Origin: Pseudohalioglobus lutimaris
GTDB taxonomy: Bacteria; Pseudomonadota; Gammaproteobacteria; Pseudomonadales; Halieaceae
Direction of reading: 5' to 3'
DNA: 64,000 bases
Assembly (NCBI RefSeq): GCF_002866825.1
Contig: NZ_PKUS01000022.1
Coordinates: 42,433-106,432 of the forward strand
The position numbers and the translations under genes are program-made. The number at the start of each line of letters is the position of its first letter. The first letter of the stretch is position 1. The notes under the pieces are model-generated. The model worked only from the letters and a program-made list of their open reading frames with translations. It was not told the origin of the DNA and ran no database searches. Below, one piece after another: positions 1 through 10,632 of the stretch.

Positions 1-1
1 G

Positions 2-1342
2 CTGATGGTGGGCCAGCCCGGAACGGGTAAAACCCTGTTGGCCAAGGCCATCGCCGGTGAAGCGAAGGTGCCCTTCTTCTCTATTTCGGGTTCGGATTTT
101 GTCGAGATGTTCGTGGGTGTCGGTGCATCGCGTGTGCGTGACATGTTTGAGCAGGCCAAGAAACAGGCGCCGTGTATTATCTTTATCGATGAAATCGATG
201 CGGTAGGTCGCCACCGTGGTGCGGGGCTGGGCGGCGGTCACGACGAGCGCGAGCAGACCCTCAACCAGTTGTTGGTGGAGATGGATGGTTTTGAGGTTAA
301 CGACGGTGTGATCGTTATCGCCGCCACCAACCGGCCGGATGTGTTGGACCCCGCGCTGTTGCGGCCGGGCCGGTTCGACCGGCAGGTTGTGGTGGGTCTG
401 CCCGATATCCGTGGCCGTGAGCACATTCTTAAAGTACACATGCGTAAGGTGCCGCTGTCGGAAGACGTTGAGCCATCCAAGATTGCACGCGGTACACCGG
501 GCTTTTCCGGAGCTGACCTGGCCAACCTGGTCAATGAGGCGGCTCTGTTCGCAGCGCGGGCCAACGTGCGCACCGTGGGCATGCAGCAGTTTGAACTGGC
601 CAAGGACAAGATCATGATGGGCGCAGAGCGCAAGTCCATGGTCATGTCTGAAAATGAAAAACGTAATACGGCCTACCACGAGGCGGGCCATGCCATCGTC
701 GGCCGCCTGATGCCGGAGCATGACCCGGTTTACAAGGTGAGCATTATTCCCCGTGGGCGTGCCCTGGGTGTGACCATGTTCCTGCCTGAGGAAGACCGCT
801 ACAGCCACAGCCGTCGTCACATTATCAGTCAGATCTGCAGTTTATTCGGTGGACGCATTGCCGAGGAAATGACCCTGGGGCGTGACGGCATCACTACCGG
901 CGCTTCCAATGACATTCAGCGAGCAACGGAAATCGCGCGCAAGATGGTCACCCAGTGGGGGCTTTCGGAGACGATGGGCCCGCTGATGTACGACGAGGGT
1001 GGTGAAGAGGTGTTCCTCGGGCGTAGTGCAGGGCAGACCCACCAGGGCATTTCAGACGATACAGCCCGCAAAATCGACCAGGAAGTGCGCCGTATCATCG
1101 ACGAGTGCTACGAGACTTCTCAGCGTATTCTTGAGGAAAATGTCGATAAGCTGCATGTGATGGCCGAAGCGTTGATGCAATACGAGACCATCGACGCGGA
1201 GCAGATCGAAGATATCATGGCAGGGCGTAAGCCGCGCCAGCCCAGTGGTTGGGACGACTCGTCAGGCGGCGGCGCACAGACGACCGCTGATGATAGCCAG
1301 GACTCCAGCAGTCCAATTGGTGGCCCCGCCGGCGAACACTGA
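2..1342 (+). CDS. ftsH: ATP-dependent zinc metalloprotease FtsH (3' part)
   Basis: Membrane-anchored AAA+ protease that degrades membrane and regulatory proteins. The gene enters from outside the window, so the two N-terminal membrane segments are missing; the frame is open from base 2. Visible parts are Walker A (GQPGTGKT), Walker B (IIFIDEID), the second region of homology ([20 protein letters not shown]) and the zinc site HEAGH at 677-691, followed by the usual helical C-terminus and a Ser/Gly/Gln-rich tail. The second Walker A residue is Gln where FtsH normally has Pro (GPPGTGKT); Gly, Lys and Thr are intact, so activity is expected. folP follows directly, as in E. coli. Confidence 0.97.
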   Translation: MMVGQPGTGKTLLAKAIAGEAKVPFFSISGSDFVEMFVGVGASRVRDMFEQAKKQAPCIIFIDEIDAVGRHRGAGLGGGHDEREQTLNQLLVEMDGFEVNDGVIVIAATNRPDVLDPALLRPGRFDRQVVVGLPDIRGREHILKVHMRKVPLSEDVEPSKIARGTPGFSGADLANLVNEAALFAARANVRTVGMQQFELAKDKIMMGAERKSMVMSENEKRNTAYHEAGHAIVGRLMPEHDPVYKVSIIPRGRALGVTMFLPEEDRYSHSRRHIISQICSLFGGRIAEEMTLGRDGITTGASNDIQRATEIARKMVTQWGLSETMGPLMYDEGGEEVFLGRSAGQTHQGISDDTARKIDQEVRRIIDECYETSQRILEENVDKLHVMAEALMQYETIDAEQIEDIMAGRKPRQPSGWDDSSGGGAQTTADDSQDSSSPIGGPAGEH

Positions 1343-1376
1343 GCCGCCATTGTCCCCGCCCGACCCCCTGTCCCCG

Positions 1377-2225
1377 GTGCTGAACTGCGCCGGGACACAA
1401 CTGGACCTTTCCCGCCCCCGCGTTATGGGGGTGATTAACACCACCCCTGACTCGTTTTCCGATGGAGGCACACTCTACAGTGGAGAGAGCCTTGATCTGG
1501 ATTGCGCTCTGCGCCGCGCCGTGGAAATGGTCAACGGTGGAGCGGCGATCCTGGATGTGGGTGGGGAATCTACTCGCCCCGGTGCACAGCCGGTAAGCAC
1601 GGCAATGGAGATGGATCGTGTCCTGCCGTTGGTAGAGCGCATCACGGCAGAGCTGGATGTGGTGGTATCTGTCGACACCAGTTCGCCAGCGGTGATGACC
1701 GAGGCGGCCGCGTGTGGGGCGGGCCTGATCAATGATGTTCGCGCACTGCGCCGTGCCGGCGCGCTGGAGGCCGCTGCTGCCAGCGGCTTGCCGGTATGCC
1801 TGATGCACATGCAGGGCGAGCCTGCTGCCATGCAGGACGCTCCCTGCTACGAGAACGTTGTCGAGGAAGTAGCGGCATTCCTGCAAGCAAGGGTCGAGGC
1901 CTGTGTATCTGCAGGTATAGCCCGCAGTCGACTGTTGCTGGACCCCGGCTTTGGCTTTGGTAAGTCTGTGCAGCATAACCTGGACTTACTCGCTGGCCTG
2001 CCGCAGTTGAAGGCACTGGGCCTGCCTCTGCTGGCGGGGCTTTCACGCAAGTCATTGATTGGCAAACTGATTGGCCGAGAGGTGCACGAACGTATGCCTG
2101 CCGGCCTGGCACTGGCGGTGTTGGCGGCCGAGCGCGGCGCTGTCATCATACGTACCCACGACGTGGTCGAAACTGCTGATGCCCTGGCCATGTATGCCGC
2201 ACTGATTGAACGGAAGGAATCATGA
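1377..2225 (+). CDS. folP: dihydropteroate synthase
   Basis: Condenses 6-hydroxymethyl-dihydropterin pyrophosphate with p-aminobenzoate in folate synthesis; target of sulfonamides. Family signatures are [41 protein letters not shown] and [12 protein letters not shown] start at 1377 gives 282 aa, the same length as E. coli FolP and colinear with it. Alternatives in the same frame are TTG 1350 (8 nt after the ftsH stop), ATG 1290 and GTG 1245; the last two would overlap ftsH and add a Pro-rich segment not normal for the family. No clear Shine-Dalgarno precedes any of them, so coupling to ftsH translation is likely. The stop overlaps the glmM start (ATGA). Confidence 0.93.
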   Translation: MLNCAGTQLDLSRPRVMGVINTTPDSFSDGGTLYSGESLDLDCALRRAVEMVNGGAAILDVGGESTRPGAQPVSTAMEMDRVLPLVERITAELDVVVSVDTSSPAVMTEAAACGAGLINDVRALRRAGALEAAAASGLPVCLMHMQGEPAAMQDAPCYENVVEEVAAFLQARVEACVSAGIARSRLLLDPGFGFGKSVQHNLDLLAGLPQLKALGLPLLAGLSRKSLIGKLIGREVHERMPAGLALAVLAAERGAVIIRTHDVVETADALAMYAALIERKES

Positions 2226-3571
2226 CAAGACAGTATTTTGGCACAGACGGAATTCGTGGAGAGGTGGGCAAGGGTCCCATCACGCCTGATTTTATGCTCA
2301 AGCTGGGCTGGGCCTGTGGGCGCGTGTTCTCCCGGCAGGCCGGTGGCGAGGGCCGCTGCCTGGTGATTATCGGCAAAGATACGCGGGTCTCTGGTTACAT
2401 GTTTGAGTCTGCCCTGGAGGCGGGCCTGGTGGCCGCGGGCGTGGATGTAAAGTTGCTCGGGCCTATGCCCACACCGGCTGTGGCGATGATGACGCAAACG
2501 CAGTCAGCGGATGCCGGCATTGTTATCAGTGCTTCCCACAACCCTTTCCACGACAACGGCATCAAGTTTTTTTCCGCGAGCGGTTCCAAGTTGGCTGACG
2601 AGGTGGAACTGGCTATCGAGGCGGAATTGCAGCAGGACCTGGTCACTGTAAGCTCCCGTGAGATTGGCAAGGTGTTGCGCGTGGTGGATGCGGCGGGCCG
2701 GTACATTGAGTTCTGCAAGTCCACTGTGCCCGAGGGGTTCAATCTGCGCGGCATGCGTATTGCGGTTGACTGTGCCAATGGCGCCACGTATCACATCGCG
2801 CCCAGCGTGTTCGCTGAACTGGGTGCAGAAGTGATCAGCCTGGGAGTGCAGCCTGACGGCTTCAATATTAACGAGAGCGTAGGTTCCACGGACACACGCG
2901 CGCTGGCCGCGCTGGTCCGCGAACGGCAGGCCGACCTGGGTATTGCCTTTGATGGTGACGGCGACCGTGTACTGTTCGTCGACGGGGACGGTGAACTGGT
3001 CGATGGCGATGAGCTTATTTACGTGATTGCCATGCATCGACTGGTCAGTGGCACCATTGAGGCCGGTGTGGTCGGCACCCTGATGACCAATCTCGGTATG
3101 GAAATGGCCTTGCGGGAGGCTGGTCTGCAACTGGGTCGCGCCAGGGTCGGCGACCGCTACGTAAAAGAGATGATGGAGGCACAGAGCTGGCACCTGGGCG
3201 GTGAGTCGTCCGGCCACATAATCTGTAGCGACATCACGACAACCGGTGACGGTATCGTGGCTGCGCTGCAGGTTCTGCGCGCGGTGCGTGACTCCGGCGA
3301 ATCACTGGGCAAGCTGCGCTCCGGGATGAGCAAGTATCCCCAGACCATGATCAATGTGCGCGCAAACGGCAAGGTTGACCTGGATGACTATCCCCAGGTG
3401 GCGGCTGCCGTAGCTGACGTGGAAGCGACGCTTGGGGAGCGGGGGAGAGTGTTGCTGCGCCCATCCGGCACCGAGCCTGTGGTCAGGGTGATGGTTGAAG
3501 GCGAAGATGGCGCGGAAGTGCAGCGCCTTTGTGAGCAACTGGCGGGTGATGTCGAGCGTTGCCTCGCTTGA
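2222..3571 (+). CDS. glmM: phosphoglucosamine mutase
   Basis: Interconverts glucosamine-6-phosphate and glucosamine-1-phosphate for UDP-GlcNAc, feeding peptidoglycan and LPS. The N-terminus [20 protein letters not shown], the phosphoserine loop [16 protein letters not shown], the metal loop [10 protein letters not shown] and the phosphate-binding [16 protein letters not shown] are all present. 449 aa, close to E. coli GlmM. Its ATG overlaps the folP stop by 4 nt (ATGA), giving a translationally coupled ftsH-folP-glmM run. Confidence 0.96.
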   Translation: MTRQYFGTDGIRGEVGKGPITPDFMLKLGWACGRVFSRQAGGEGRCLVIIGKDTRVSGYMFESALEAGLVAAGVDVKLLGPMPTPAVAMMTQTQSADAGIVISASHNPFHDNGIKFFSASGSKLADEVELAIEAELQQDLVTVSSREIGKVLRVVDAAGRYIEFCKSTVPEGFNLRGMRIAVDCANGATYHIAPSVFAELGAEVISLGVQPDGFNINESVGSTDTRALAALVRERQADLGIAFDGDGDRVLFVDGDGELVDGDELIYVIAMHRLVSGTIEAGVVGTLMTNLGMEMALREAGLQLGRARVGDRYVKEMMEAQSWHLGGESSGHIICSDITTTGDGIVAALQVLRAVRDSGESLGKLRSGMSKYPQTMINVRANGKVDLDDYPQVAAAVADVEATLGERGRVLLRPSGTEPVVRVMVEGEDGAEVQRLCEQLAGDVERCLA

Positions 3572-3640
3572 TCTGCCATACCTTGCCTATGCCCTGTAAC
3601 TTCGTTAAGATTGCGGCCGCTTTTTTGCCCGGGAGATAAC

Positions 3641-4381
3641 ATGCGTCAGCCACTGATTGTCGGGAACTGGAAAATGCACGGCTCCCGGGAAAGCGTTGCC
3701 GAACTGCTCACGAGTTTGGTCACCGGCAGTACCGGTGAATCGGCTGATGTCGCGGTGTGCCCGACTTATGTGCACCTGGCCCAGGCAGTAAGCCTTTGCG
3801 CTAATTCGCCGATTGCGGTGGGCGCGCAGGATTGCAGTCACCTTGCAACGGGGGCGCGCACCGGCGAGGTGGCGGCGCCAATGATTGCTGACGTTGGTTG
3901 TGAGTGGGTTATCCTTGGCCACTCTGAGCGACGCGCCTATCACGGCGAGAGTGATGAGGCGATTGCGGCGAAGCTGACGGCAGCGGCGGAAGCAGGATTA
4001 AAGCCGATTCTCTGTGTGGGTGAGACCCGCGAAGAGCGCGAGGCAGATAAGGCCGAAGACGTTGTGGCTCTCCAGTTGTCAGGGGCGCTGCGAAGCCAGC
4101 CCGACTTGAAGGGATTGGTCGTTGCCTATGAACCGGTGTGGGCGATTGGCACTGGCCTTACGGCTTCGCCGGAGCAGGCCCAGGCCATGCACGCCTTCAT
4201 CCGCGATGAGTTGGCTGCGCTTGGGGTAGATGCCGTTAATACACGCCTGCTCTACGGCGGCAGCGTAAAGGCGGGTAATGCGGCGGAGCTGTTCGCCCAG
4301 CCCGATATAGATGGCGCCCTGGTGGGCGGTGCGGCTCTGGTGGCCGCGGAATTTCAGGCAATTGTCGACGCGGCAACCTGA
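3641..4381 (+). CDS. tpiA: triosephosphate isomerase
   Basis: Glycolytic/gluconeogenic enzyme interconverting DHAP and glyceraldehyde-3-phosphate. The active-site lysine lies in NWKMHGS, the catalytic histidine in LGHSERR, the catalytic glutamate and loop 6 in AYEPVWAIGTG, and the phosphate loop in LLYGGSVK. The start at 3641 follows a GGGAG Shine-Dalgarno and yields 246 aa; an upstream in-frame start at 3611 would add ten residues before the conserved N-terminus. Lies between glmM and secG, a common gammaproteobacterial order. Confidence 0.96.
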   Translation: MRQPLIVGNWKMHGSRESVAELLTSLVTGSTGESADVAVCPTYVHLAQAVSLCANSPIAVGAQDCSHLATGARTGEVAAPMIADVGCEWVILGHSERRAYHGESDEAIAAKLTAAAEAGLKPILCVGETREEREADKAEDVVALQLSGALRSQPDLKGLVVAYEPVWAIGTGLTASPEQAQAMHAFIRDELAALGVDAVNTRLLYGGSVKAGNAAELFAQPDIDGALVGGAALVAAEFQAIVDAAT

Positions 4382-4420
4382 TTCGAAATGGTGAACGTCC
4401 CTCGGAGGGACTGAAAACAA

Positions 4421-4810
4421 ATGGAACAGATTATTCTTATAGGGCACCTGTTGGTTGCTCTTGCTATTATCGCCCTGATCATGCTGCAACAGGGTAAGGG
4501 CGCTGACATGGGTGCGTCCTTCGGTGCCGGGGCCTCGCAGACCCTTTTTGGTTCAGACGGCAGCGGTAACATATTGACCCGCTCCACAGCCTGGCTGGTT
4601 GCCTTGTTTTTTGCCACTAGCTTCGGGTTGGCGCTGATCGCCAAGAATGCATCCCAGCCTGTCAACGAGTTGGGTATCGATATTCCTCCGATGACGATGC
4701 AGGCCCAGCCGGCGGTGGAAGAGGAATTGCCGGTGTTGGATGACGAGATCCCTGCCGCGACAAGCACCGGGACTGAACCAGTGGAAGGCGATCTCCCTGC
4801 GCTGGATTGA
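4421..4810 (+). CDS. secG: protein translocase subunit SecG
   Basis: Auxiliary subunit of the SecYEG protein-export channel in the inner membrane. There are two hydrophobic segments (about residues 3-22 and 53-73) joined by the conserved glycine-rich loop QQGKGADMGASFGAGASQTLFG. An acidic Pro/Glu-rich tail follows, which makes it slightly longer (129 aa) than the E. coli protein. A GGAGG-like ribosome site lies upstream. The next gene downstream is a leucine tRNA, as in many proteobacteria. Confidence 0.95.
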   Translation: MEQIILIGHLLVALAIIALIMLQQGKGADMGASFGAGASQTLFGSDGSGNILTRSTAWLVALFFATSFGLALIAKNASQPVNELGIDIPPMTMQAQPAVEEELPVLDDEIPAATSTGTEPVEGDLPALD

Positions 4811-4822
4811 TATAACGAATTA

Positions 4823-4908
4823 GCCGAAGTGGTGGAATTGGTAGACACGCTATCTTGAGGGGGTAGTGAGCTATGCTCGTGCGGGTTCAAGTCCCGCCTT
4901 CGGCACCA
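4823..4908 (+). tRNA. tRNA-Leu (anticodon GAG)
   Basis: An 86-nt class II tRNA with the CCA end encoded. Acceptor stem GCCGAAG pairs with CTTCGGC; the T-arm is GCGGGTTCAAGTCCCGC; a long variable arm is present. The anticodon GAG is at 4857-4859 in the loop TTGAGGG, which reads CUC/CUU codons. The sequence follows E. coli tRNA-Leu(GAG) closely up to the variable arm. Confidence 0.96.
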
Positions 4909-5150
4909 TCTTAGAAAAGACGAGGCTTCACTGCCGGGAAGTGCTCGTGCGGACCCTGCGGGCCGCGGTAAGTCCCGCCTTCGGCACCATCTGAGAAAAG
5001 ACGTTGCTTCTCTGTCGTGAAGTGCTCGTGCGGACCGTGCGGGCCGCGTTAAGTCCCGCCTTCGGCACCAGCTTAGAAAAGACGAGGCTTCACTGTCGTG
5101 AAGTGCTCGTGCGGACCTTGCGGGTCTCCCTGAGTCCTGCTTTTGTTTTA
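4909..5150 (+). repeat. Three tandem 81-bp units derived from the tRNA-Leu 3' end
   Basis: Units run 4909-4989, 4990-5070 and about 5071-5150. Each starts near TTAGAAAAGACG, contains a hairpin-forming CTTCACTGTCGTGAAG or variant, and in the first two copies ends with AAGTCCCGCCTTCGGCACCA, identical to the last 20 nt of the upstream tRNA gene. GTGCTCGTGCGG before it also matches the tRNA variable/T-arm region, but about 17 nt replace the T-loop, so no unit can fold as a tRNA. The third copy loses the tRNA end. Possible origins are slippage duplication or scars of elements that integrated into the tRNA 3' end. Confidence 0.88.
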
Positions 5151-5186
5151 CGCAGAATTTACCGATAAAAAGGCAGTGGAATACGG

Positions 5187-5215
5187 TTGACCCGGCTAGG
5201 GTCGGTACCTATAAT
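5187..5215 (+). promoter_or_regulatory. sigma-70 promoter for the initiator tRNA
   Basis: TTGACC at 5187-5192, a 17-nt spacer, then a perfect TATAAT at 5210-5215. Transcription would begin near 5222, about 75 nt upstream of the mature tRNA-fMet 5' end. The near-consensus hexamers and optimal spacing fit a strong stable-RNA promoter. Confidence 0.85.
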
Positions 5216-5296
5216 GCACAGCCTCGAATTTGGGTCGAGATGACGAGACCGACCCAATGTGGATGCCAAGGGGCTTTCACTACGAGAGAGTATTGA

Positions 5297-5373
<77 letters not shown>

Positions 5374-5412
5374 ACAATACGTCGCCTGCTCCAAGACAGC
5401 GACGTGTAGAAG

Positions 5413-5439
5413 AAAAAGCCCCTTTTCAAGGGGCTTTTT
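5413..5439 (+). terminator. intrinsic terminator after tRNA-fMet
   Basis: AAAAAGCCCC, a 7-nt loop, then GGGGCTTTTT, ending in a T-run. Its symmetric A/T flanks allow it to work in both directions. It lies 40 nt after the tRNA. Confidence 0.85.
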
Positions 5440-5453
5440 CGTTTGTGACCTAA

Positions 5454-5475
5454 GCCCCTCGAAAAGGGGCTTTTT
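5454..5475 (+). terminator. second, near-identical intrinsic terminator or attenuator
   Basis: GCCCCT-CGAAA-AGGGGC followed by five T. It repeats the stem of the preceding terminator 14 nt downstream and lies just before rimP, so it could terminate tRNA read-through or attenuate entry into the rimP-nusA-infB operon. Confidence 0.75.
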
Positions 5476-5498
5476 CACACTTGGAGAAATGTACCGGC

Positions 5499-5954
5499 GT
5501 GGCCAGTAAAGAGCAGCAGATTCAGCAAATGCTGGAGCCGACGGTAGCGGCCCTGGGTTTTGATCTATGGGGCGTGGAGTATTTGTCGCAGGGTAGGCAC
5601 AGCGTGTTGCGTGTTTATATCGAGAGCGACAAGGGCATCACCGTGGACGACTGTGCCGCGGTGAGTGAGCAGATAGGCAGTGTGCTTGATGTGGAAGACC
5701 CGATAACCGGCGAGTACACGCTGGAAGTATCTTCCCCGGGTATGGACCGCCTGCTGTTCAAACTGGAGCAATTCCCTGCTTATGTCGGGGAATGGGTTGA
5801 ACTGCGTTTGCGCAGTGCCTTTGAGGGGCGGCGCAAGTTCAAGGGAATAATCAAGGGCATCGAGGGTGAGGATGTCGTGGTGCACGTAGACGACCATGAG
5901 TACCTGTTACCCCACAGCGTGATTGAGAAGGCACGTGTGCAACCCCGCATCTGA
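5499..5954 (+). CDS. rimP: ribosome maturation factor RimP
   Basis: Assists assembly of the 30S subunit. The family motifs [40 protein letters not shown] and [13 protein letters not shown] are present. A GTG start at 5499 follows GGAG at 5483-5486 and gives 151 aa, the usual length. A TTG at 5481 in the same frame would sit on the terminator hairpin and lacks a ribosome site. First gene of the rimP-nusA-infB-rbfA-truB-rpsO-pnp run. Confidence 0.94.
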   Translation: MASKEQQIQQMLEPTVAALGFDLWGVEYLSQGRHSVLRVYIESDKGITVDDCAAVSEQIGSVLDVEDPITGEYTLEVSSPGMDRLLFKLEQFPAYVGEWVELRLRSAFEGRRKFKGIIKGIEGEDVVVHVDDHEYLLPHSVIEKARVQPRI

Positions 5955-5983
5955 ATGCGGTTTGTGAACTGGCGAGGTTAGAG

Positions 5984-7477
5984 ATGACAAAGGAAATTCT
6001 GCTGGTAGCGGAAGCGGTATCCAACGAGAAAGGCGTATCAGAGGATATTATCTTTGAAGCGATAGAGTTGGCGCTGGCAACAGCAACCAAGAAACGTTAC
6101 GACGAGGAGTCGGATATCGAGGTCACTATCGACCGCGAAACCGGTGATTACGTCACGCGACGTAAATGGTTGGTTGTGCCCGACGATGAACTGGCCCTGC
6201 TGGGTACACAGTTCACTACCGAAGAAGCCGCGGAGAAAGACACTTCCCTGCAGCCTGGTGATATTTACGAAGAAGTCATCGACAACATAGGTTTCGGGCG
6301 CATTGCTGCGCAAACCGCCAAGCAGGTCATCGTGCAACGCGTCCGTGACGCAGAGCGCGCGCAGGTAGTCGAGCTGTATATGGATCGTGTCGGTGAACTG
6401 GTTGCCGGCAGTGTGAAGAAGGTTACCCGTGACAACGTAATCGTTGACCTTGGCAACAACGCGGAAGGCCTGTTGCCCCGCTCCGAACTGGTGGGACGCG
6501 AGACTTTCCGTGTGAACGATCGCGTGCGTGCCATTCTCAAGGAAATCAGCACCGAGTCCCGTGGCCCGCAGTTGATTCTGAGTCGCGCCTGCCCGGAAAT
6601 GCTGATCGAACTGTTCAAGATTGAAGTACCGGAGATCTCCGAAGAGGTGATCCAGATCCGCGCTGCTGCGCGTGACCCCGGTTCGCGCGCCAAAATCGCG
6701 GTGAAGACTAACGACCAGCGTATCGACCCGGTTGGCGCCTGCGTCGGCATGCGCGGCTCGCGCGTACAGGCAGTGTCGAACGAGTTGGACAATGAGCGCG
6801 TCGATATCGTGCTCTGGGACGACAACCCCGCACAGTTGGTGATTAACGCCATGTCCCCCGCCGAAGTGGAGTCTATCGTGGTAGATGAAGACTCCGGCAC
6901 CATGGACGTAGCGGTGTCTGAAGATAACCTTGCCCAGGCAATCGGCCGTAGCGGCCAGAACGTGCGCCTGGCCAGTGAGCTGACCAAATGGACCATCAAC
7001 GTGATGAGTCTGGAAGAAGCTGCGGACAAGCACGAAGCTGAAGCAGGGCAGGTTATAGGCGTGTTCTGCGAGCAGCTTGACGTGGACGAGGAAGTCGCCG
7101 AGATCCTTGTTGAAGAAGGCTTTACCACACTGGAAGAGGTGGCGTACGTGCCGCTTGAGGAAATGACGGCGATCGAGGGCTTCGACGAGGATATCGCGGA
7201 AGAACTTCGCGCCCGTGCGAAGGATGCTCTGCTGACCCAGGCGATTGCGTCAGAGGAGCAGCTTGGCGCCAATGAGCCGGCGGAAGACCTGCTCACGATG
7301 GACGGCATGGACCGTCACCTGGCTTTCATTCTGGCCAGTCGCGAGATCGTCACCATGGAAGATCTTGCAGAACAGGGTGTAGAAGACCTGATGGATATTG
7401 AAGACATGACAGAAGAGCGGGCGGGTGAGTTGATCATGACCGCACGCGCACCCTGGTTTGCCGAGGCCGAGCAGTAA
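5984..7477 (+). CDS. nusA: transcription termination/antitermination factor NusA
   Basis: RNA polymerase-binding factor controlling pausing, termination and antitermination. 497 aa, as in E. coli. Domains in order are the N-terminal RNAP-binding domain (about 1-125), S1 (about 135-200, starting [22 protein letters not shown]), tandem KH domains (about 230-345, including [15 protein letters not shown] and [15 protein letters not shown]), and two C-terminal acidic helical repeats (about 365-495) ending [15 protein letters not shown]. Confidence 0.97.
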   Translation: MTKEILLVAEAVSNEKGVSEDIIFEAIELALATATKKRYDEESDIEVTIDRETGDYVTRRKWLVVPDDELALLGTQFTTEEAAEKDTSLQPGDIYEEVIDNIGFGRIAAQTAKQVIVQRVRDAERAQVVELYMDRVGELVAGSVKKVTRDNVIVDLGNNAEGLLPRSELVGRETFRVNDRVRAILKEISTESRGPQLILSRACPEMLIELFKIEVPEISEEVIQIRAAARDPGSRAKIAVKTNDQRIDPVGACVGMRGSRVQAVSNELDNERVDIVLWDDNPAQLVINAMSPAEVESIVVDEDSGTMDVAVSEDNLAQAIGRSGQNVRLASELTKWTINVMSLEEAADKHEAEAGQVIGVFCEQLDVDEEVAEILVEEGFTTLEEVAYVPLEEMTAIEGFDEDIAEELRARAKDALLTQAIASEEQLGANEPAEDLLTMDGMDRHLAFILASREIVTMEDLAEQGVEDLMDIEDMTEERAGELIMTARAPWFAEAEQ

Positions 7478-7530
7478 GCCGGTCGCGGTAGGGCAGACAT
7501 ACAGAAACAGGGTAGCAAGGAGAAGATTGC

Positions 7531-10206
7531 ATGGCGCAGGTGACAGTACAGCAACTCGCAGAAGTAGTGGGTGCATCCGTAGAACGTCTGTTAACACAGA
7601 TGAAGGAAGCGGGTCTGCCTCACGGTGCTGCGGAAGAAGCTGTGTCTGATGAGGACAAGCAGACACTGCTGACCTATCTGAAACGTAGTCACGGTGAGTC
7701 AACTGACGCGCCTAAACGCATCACGTTGAAGCGTAAGACGCTTAGTACCTTGAAAACAGCCGGCTCCCAGGGCAGGAAAACGGTAAACGTGGAAGTGCGC
7801 AAGAAGCGCACCTATGTGAAGCGCGATACCGAAGAACTGGCTGATGAAGAGCAGGTAATCGAAGCTGCCGCCGCGGAAAAAGCATCGCGCGAGGCCGAGG
7901 AGGCTGCAGCCGCTGCAGCCGCCGAAGAGGCCGCCGCCGCTGAGGCCGCTGCCAAGGCCGCTGAAGAGGCTGCCGCCCAGGCTGAGCCGGAGCCGGAGCC
8001 TGAAACGGAAGAAGATCTTGCGAATATGGATCCGGAAGTGTTGCGCCAACGTGCCGCGGCACGTCGCAAGGTCCGTGAGGCAGAGGAGGCTGCTGCGCGC
8101 AAGGCTGCTGTGGAAGCGCGCAAGCTCGAGGAAGAGCGTAAGAAAGCTGAGGCTGCCGCCGCCACCGCGGCGAAGACCGAGGCTTCTGGCGATACGATCA
8201 AGCGTCCCAAGCGCCTGCACGATGCCCCGGTCGCCCCCACAGCTGCCGATCAGCGTAAGAAGAGCAAAGGTCGCCTGGACCGCAACTCCCCCGCGGGTCG
8301 CGGTAAGCAGCGCGGCCACAACCTGTCGCTGTCCGACCTGGATCGCGCTGAGTCGGGCATGGCACGCCGGCGGAATCGCAAGAAGTTGAAGGCGACGCAC
8401 GAAGAGCATGGCCGGCATGGCTTCGAGATGCCCACCGAGAAAAAGTCAGCGGAAGTGGCCGTGGGCGATATGATTTCTGTCGGCGAGCTCGCACAGCAGA
8501 TGTCGGTGAAGGCCGGTGAGGTGATCAAGGAGCTGATGAAGCTGGGTGTGATGGCTACCATCAACCAGATGATTGATCAGGACACCGCTACGCTGGTCGT
8601 AGAGGAAATGGGTCACAAGGTTAAAGCAGTCAGCGCCGACGCGCTGGAAGAGAGCCTGGAAGAGGCGCTGGCCCAGCACTCCGACGAAGGCACCCAGGAG
8701 TCTCGGGCCCCGGTTGTTACCGTTATGGGTCACGTAGACCACGGTAAGACTTCACTGCTCGACTATATTCGCAAGAGTCACGTGGCCTCGGGCGAAGCCG
8801 GCGGCATCACCCAGCATATCGGTGCCTACCATGTGGATACCGATCACGGCATGATCTCTTTCCTGGATACTCCTGGCCATGCCGCGTTTACCGCGATGCG
8901 CGCCCGGGGAGCGAAGAGCACGGACATCGTTATCCTGGTCGTTGCAGCAGACGACGGCGTAATGCCGCAGACCGAAGAGGCTGTGCAGCATGCACGTGCT
9001 GCCGGTGTGCCGCTGATCGTGGCCATCAACAAGATGGACAAGGAAGGCGCTGATCCTGACCGGGTGAAGAACGAATTGTCCGCGAAGGACGTTATTCCCG
9101 AGGACTGGGGCGGCGATACACAGTTTATTCCTGTCTCTGCGCACACCGGTGATGGTGTTGATGCGCTGCTGGAAGCGGTCTTGCTGCAGTCTGAACTGCT
9201 GGAACTGAAGGCAGCTCGCGATGTGCCTGCCCAGGGCATCGTGATTGAGTCCCGGCTTGATAAAGGACGTGGTCCTGTGGCCTCCCTGCTTGTACAGAGC
9301 GGAACCCTGCGCAAAGGCGATATCGTTCTTGCCGGGCTGCAGTCCGGTCGTGTTCGCGCCATGCTCGATGAAAATGGCCAGCCTGTTGATACGGCGGGCC
9401 CCTCCATTCCGGTAGAGATTCTTGGCCTCGACGGTACACCCGATGCCGGTGATCTGTTTGCTGCGGTTGAGAGTGAAAAACGTGCGCGGGAAATTGCCGA
9501 CTTCCGCCAGGAAAAGAGCCGTGATACCAAGCTCGCCCGTCAGCAGGCGGCCAAGCTGGATAACATGTTCGAGAGTATGACTGCCGGTGAGAAGAAGACG
9601 CTCAATGTGGTGGTCAAGGCAGACGTGCGTGGTTCCCTGGAAGCGATTCAATCGGCCCTGCTTGATCTGGGTAATGAGGAGGTACAGGTGAACATTGTGT
9701 CGGGCGGCGTAGGCGGCATTGCCGAAACTGACGTAACCCTGGCAATTACCTCCAGTGCGGTCATCTTCGGCTTCAACGTGCGCGCAGACAACGCCGCACG
9801 TAGGCTGATTGAGAACGAAGGCGTCGACCTGCGTTATTACAACGTCATCTATGACCTGATCGACGACGTCAAATCCGCACTCTCAGGCATGCTTGCGCCA
9901 GAGTTGCGCGAGGAAATTGTCGGCATCGCCGAGGTGCGCGATGTATTCCGTTCGCCCAAGTTCGGCCAGATTGCGGGCTGTATGGTCACCGAGGGCACTG
10001 TCTACCGCTCCAAACCTATCCGTGTGCTGCGTGACAACGTGGTCATCTATGAAGGCGAGCTGGAGTCACTGCGACGCTTCAAGGATGACGCCACCGAAGT
10101 ACGTAGTGGAACCGAATGTGGTATCGGCGTGAAGAACTATACGGATGTGAAGGTCGGTGACCTGATCGAAGTATTTGAAGTGAAGGAGATCGCTCGCTCG
10201 CTGTAA
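7531..10206 (+). CDS. infB: translation initiation factor IF-2
   Basis: GTPase that places initiator fMet-tRNA on the 30S subunit. 891 aa, close to E. coli IF-2 alpha. An N-terminal IF2-N subdomain (about 1-50) is followed by a long Ala/Glu/Lys-rich linker (about 110-230), a second IF2-N fold, and the G domain from about residue 395 with [20 protein letters not shown] and NKMD. Domains II-IV end with the fMet-tRNA-binding C2. The linker explains the long spurious open frames on the other strand. Confidence 0.97.
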   Translation: MAQVTVQQLAEVVGASVERLLTQMKEAGLPHGAAEEAVSDEDKQTLLTYLKRSHGESTDAPKRITLKRKTLSTLKTAGSQGRKTVNVEVRKKRTYVKRDTEELADEEQVIEAAAAEKASREAEEAAAAAAAEEAAAAEAAAKAAEEAAAQAEPEPEPETEEDLANMDPEVLRQRAAARRKVREAEEAAARKAAVEARKLEEERKKAEAAAATAAKTEASGDTIKRPKRLHDAPVAPTAADQRKKSKGRLDRNSPAGRGKQRGHNLSLSDLDRAESGMARRRNRKKLKATHEEHGRHGFEMPTEKKSAEVAVGDMISVGELAQQMSVKAGEVIKELMKLGVMATINQMIDQDTATLVVEEMGHKVKAVSADALEESLEEALAQHSDEGTQESRAPVVTVMGHVDHGKTSLLDYIRKSHVASGEAGGITQHIGAYHVDTDHGMISFLDTPGHAAFTAMRARGAKSTDIVILVVAADDGVMPQTEEAVQHARAAGVPLIVAINKMDKEGADPDRVKNELSAKDVIPEDWGGDTQFIPVSAHTGDGVDALLEAVLLQSELLELKAARDVPAQGIVIESRLDKGRGPVASLLVQSGTLRKGDIVLAGLQSGRVRAMLDENGQPVDTAGPSIPVEILGLDGTPDAGDLFAAVESEKRAREIADFRQEKSRDTKLARQQAAKLDNMFESMTAGEKKTLNVVVKADVRGSLEAIQSALLDLGNEEVQVNIVSGGVGGIAETDVTLAITSSAVIFGFNVRADNAARRLIENEGVDLRYYNVIYDLIDDVKSALSGMLAPELREEIVGIAEVRDVFRSPKFGQIAGCMVTEGTVYRSKPIRVLRDNVVIYEGELESLRRFKDDATEVRSGTECGIGVKNYTDVKVGDLIEVFEVKEIARSL

Positions 10207-10230
10207 TCAGCGGCTGGCGAAAACAAGGCA

Positions 10231-10629
10231 ATGGCCAAAGAGTATGCCAGAACCCAGCGCGTTGCGGACTATCTGCAACGCGAACTGGCGGCGCTGATCC
10301 AGCACGAGGTGCGCGATCCCCGGGTGGGGATGGTGAGCATCACGGGCGTGGATGTGAGTCGTGACCTTGGCTACGCCCGTGTTTACTATACAAAGATGGG
10401 GACTGACTCGGCGGAGGATGCGAATGAAACCTCCGAAGCCCTCAATCGTGCGGCGGGTTTCCTGCGCAGCCAGCTCTCCAAAGACAGCAACATGCGCAGT
10501 GTGCCCAACCTGCGTTTTTATTTTGATGCCAGTGTTGGCCGTGGCCGGGAGCTGGAAGACCTGATCCGCCGTGCTGCCGATGCAGACCGGGACCTTGGTC
10601 TGCGCGACGACAGCGCCGAGGAGAACTGA
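10231..10629 (+). CDS. rbfA: 30S ribosome-binding factor RbfA
   Basis: Small KH-like protein needed for late 16S rRNA processing and cold adaptation. 132 aa. Family motifs are RTQRVADYLQRELAALIQHEVRDPR near the N-terminus and NLRFYFDASVGRGRELEDLI near the C-terminus. Short spacing to infB and truB indicates one operon. Confidence 0.95.
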   Translation: MAKEYARTQRVADYLQRELAALIQHEVRDPRVGMVSITGVDVSRDLGYARVYYTKMGTDSAEDANETSEALNRAAGFLRSQLSKDSNMRSVPNLRFYFDASVGRGRELEDLIRRAADADRDLGLRDDSAEEN

Positions 10630-10632
10630 GCA

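Noticed and set aside
4909..5150. CRISPR-like short repeats
   Set aside because: Units are directly tandem, 81 bp long, without unique spacers, and derive from the tRNA end.
7800..8450. Long open frames antisense to infB
   Set aside because: They are by-products of the Ala/Glu-rich linker composition and have no start signals or family motifs.
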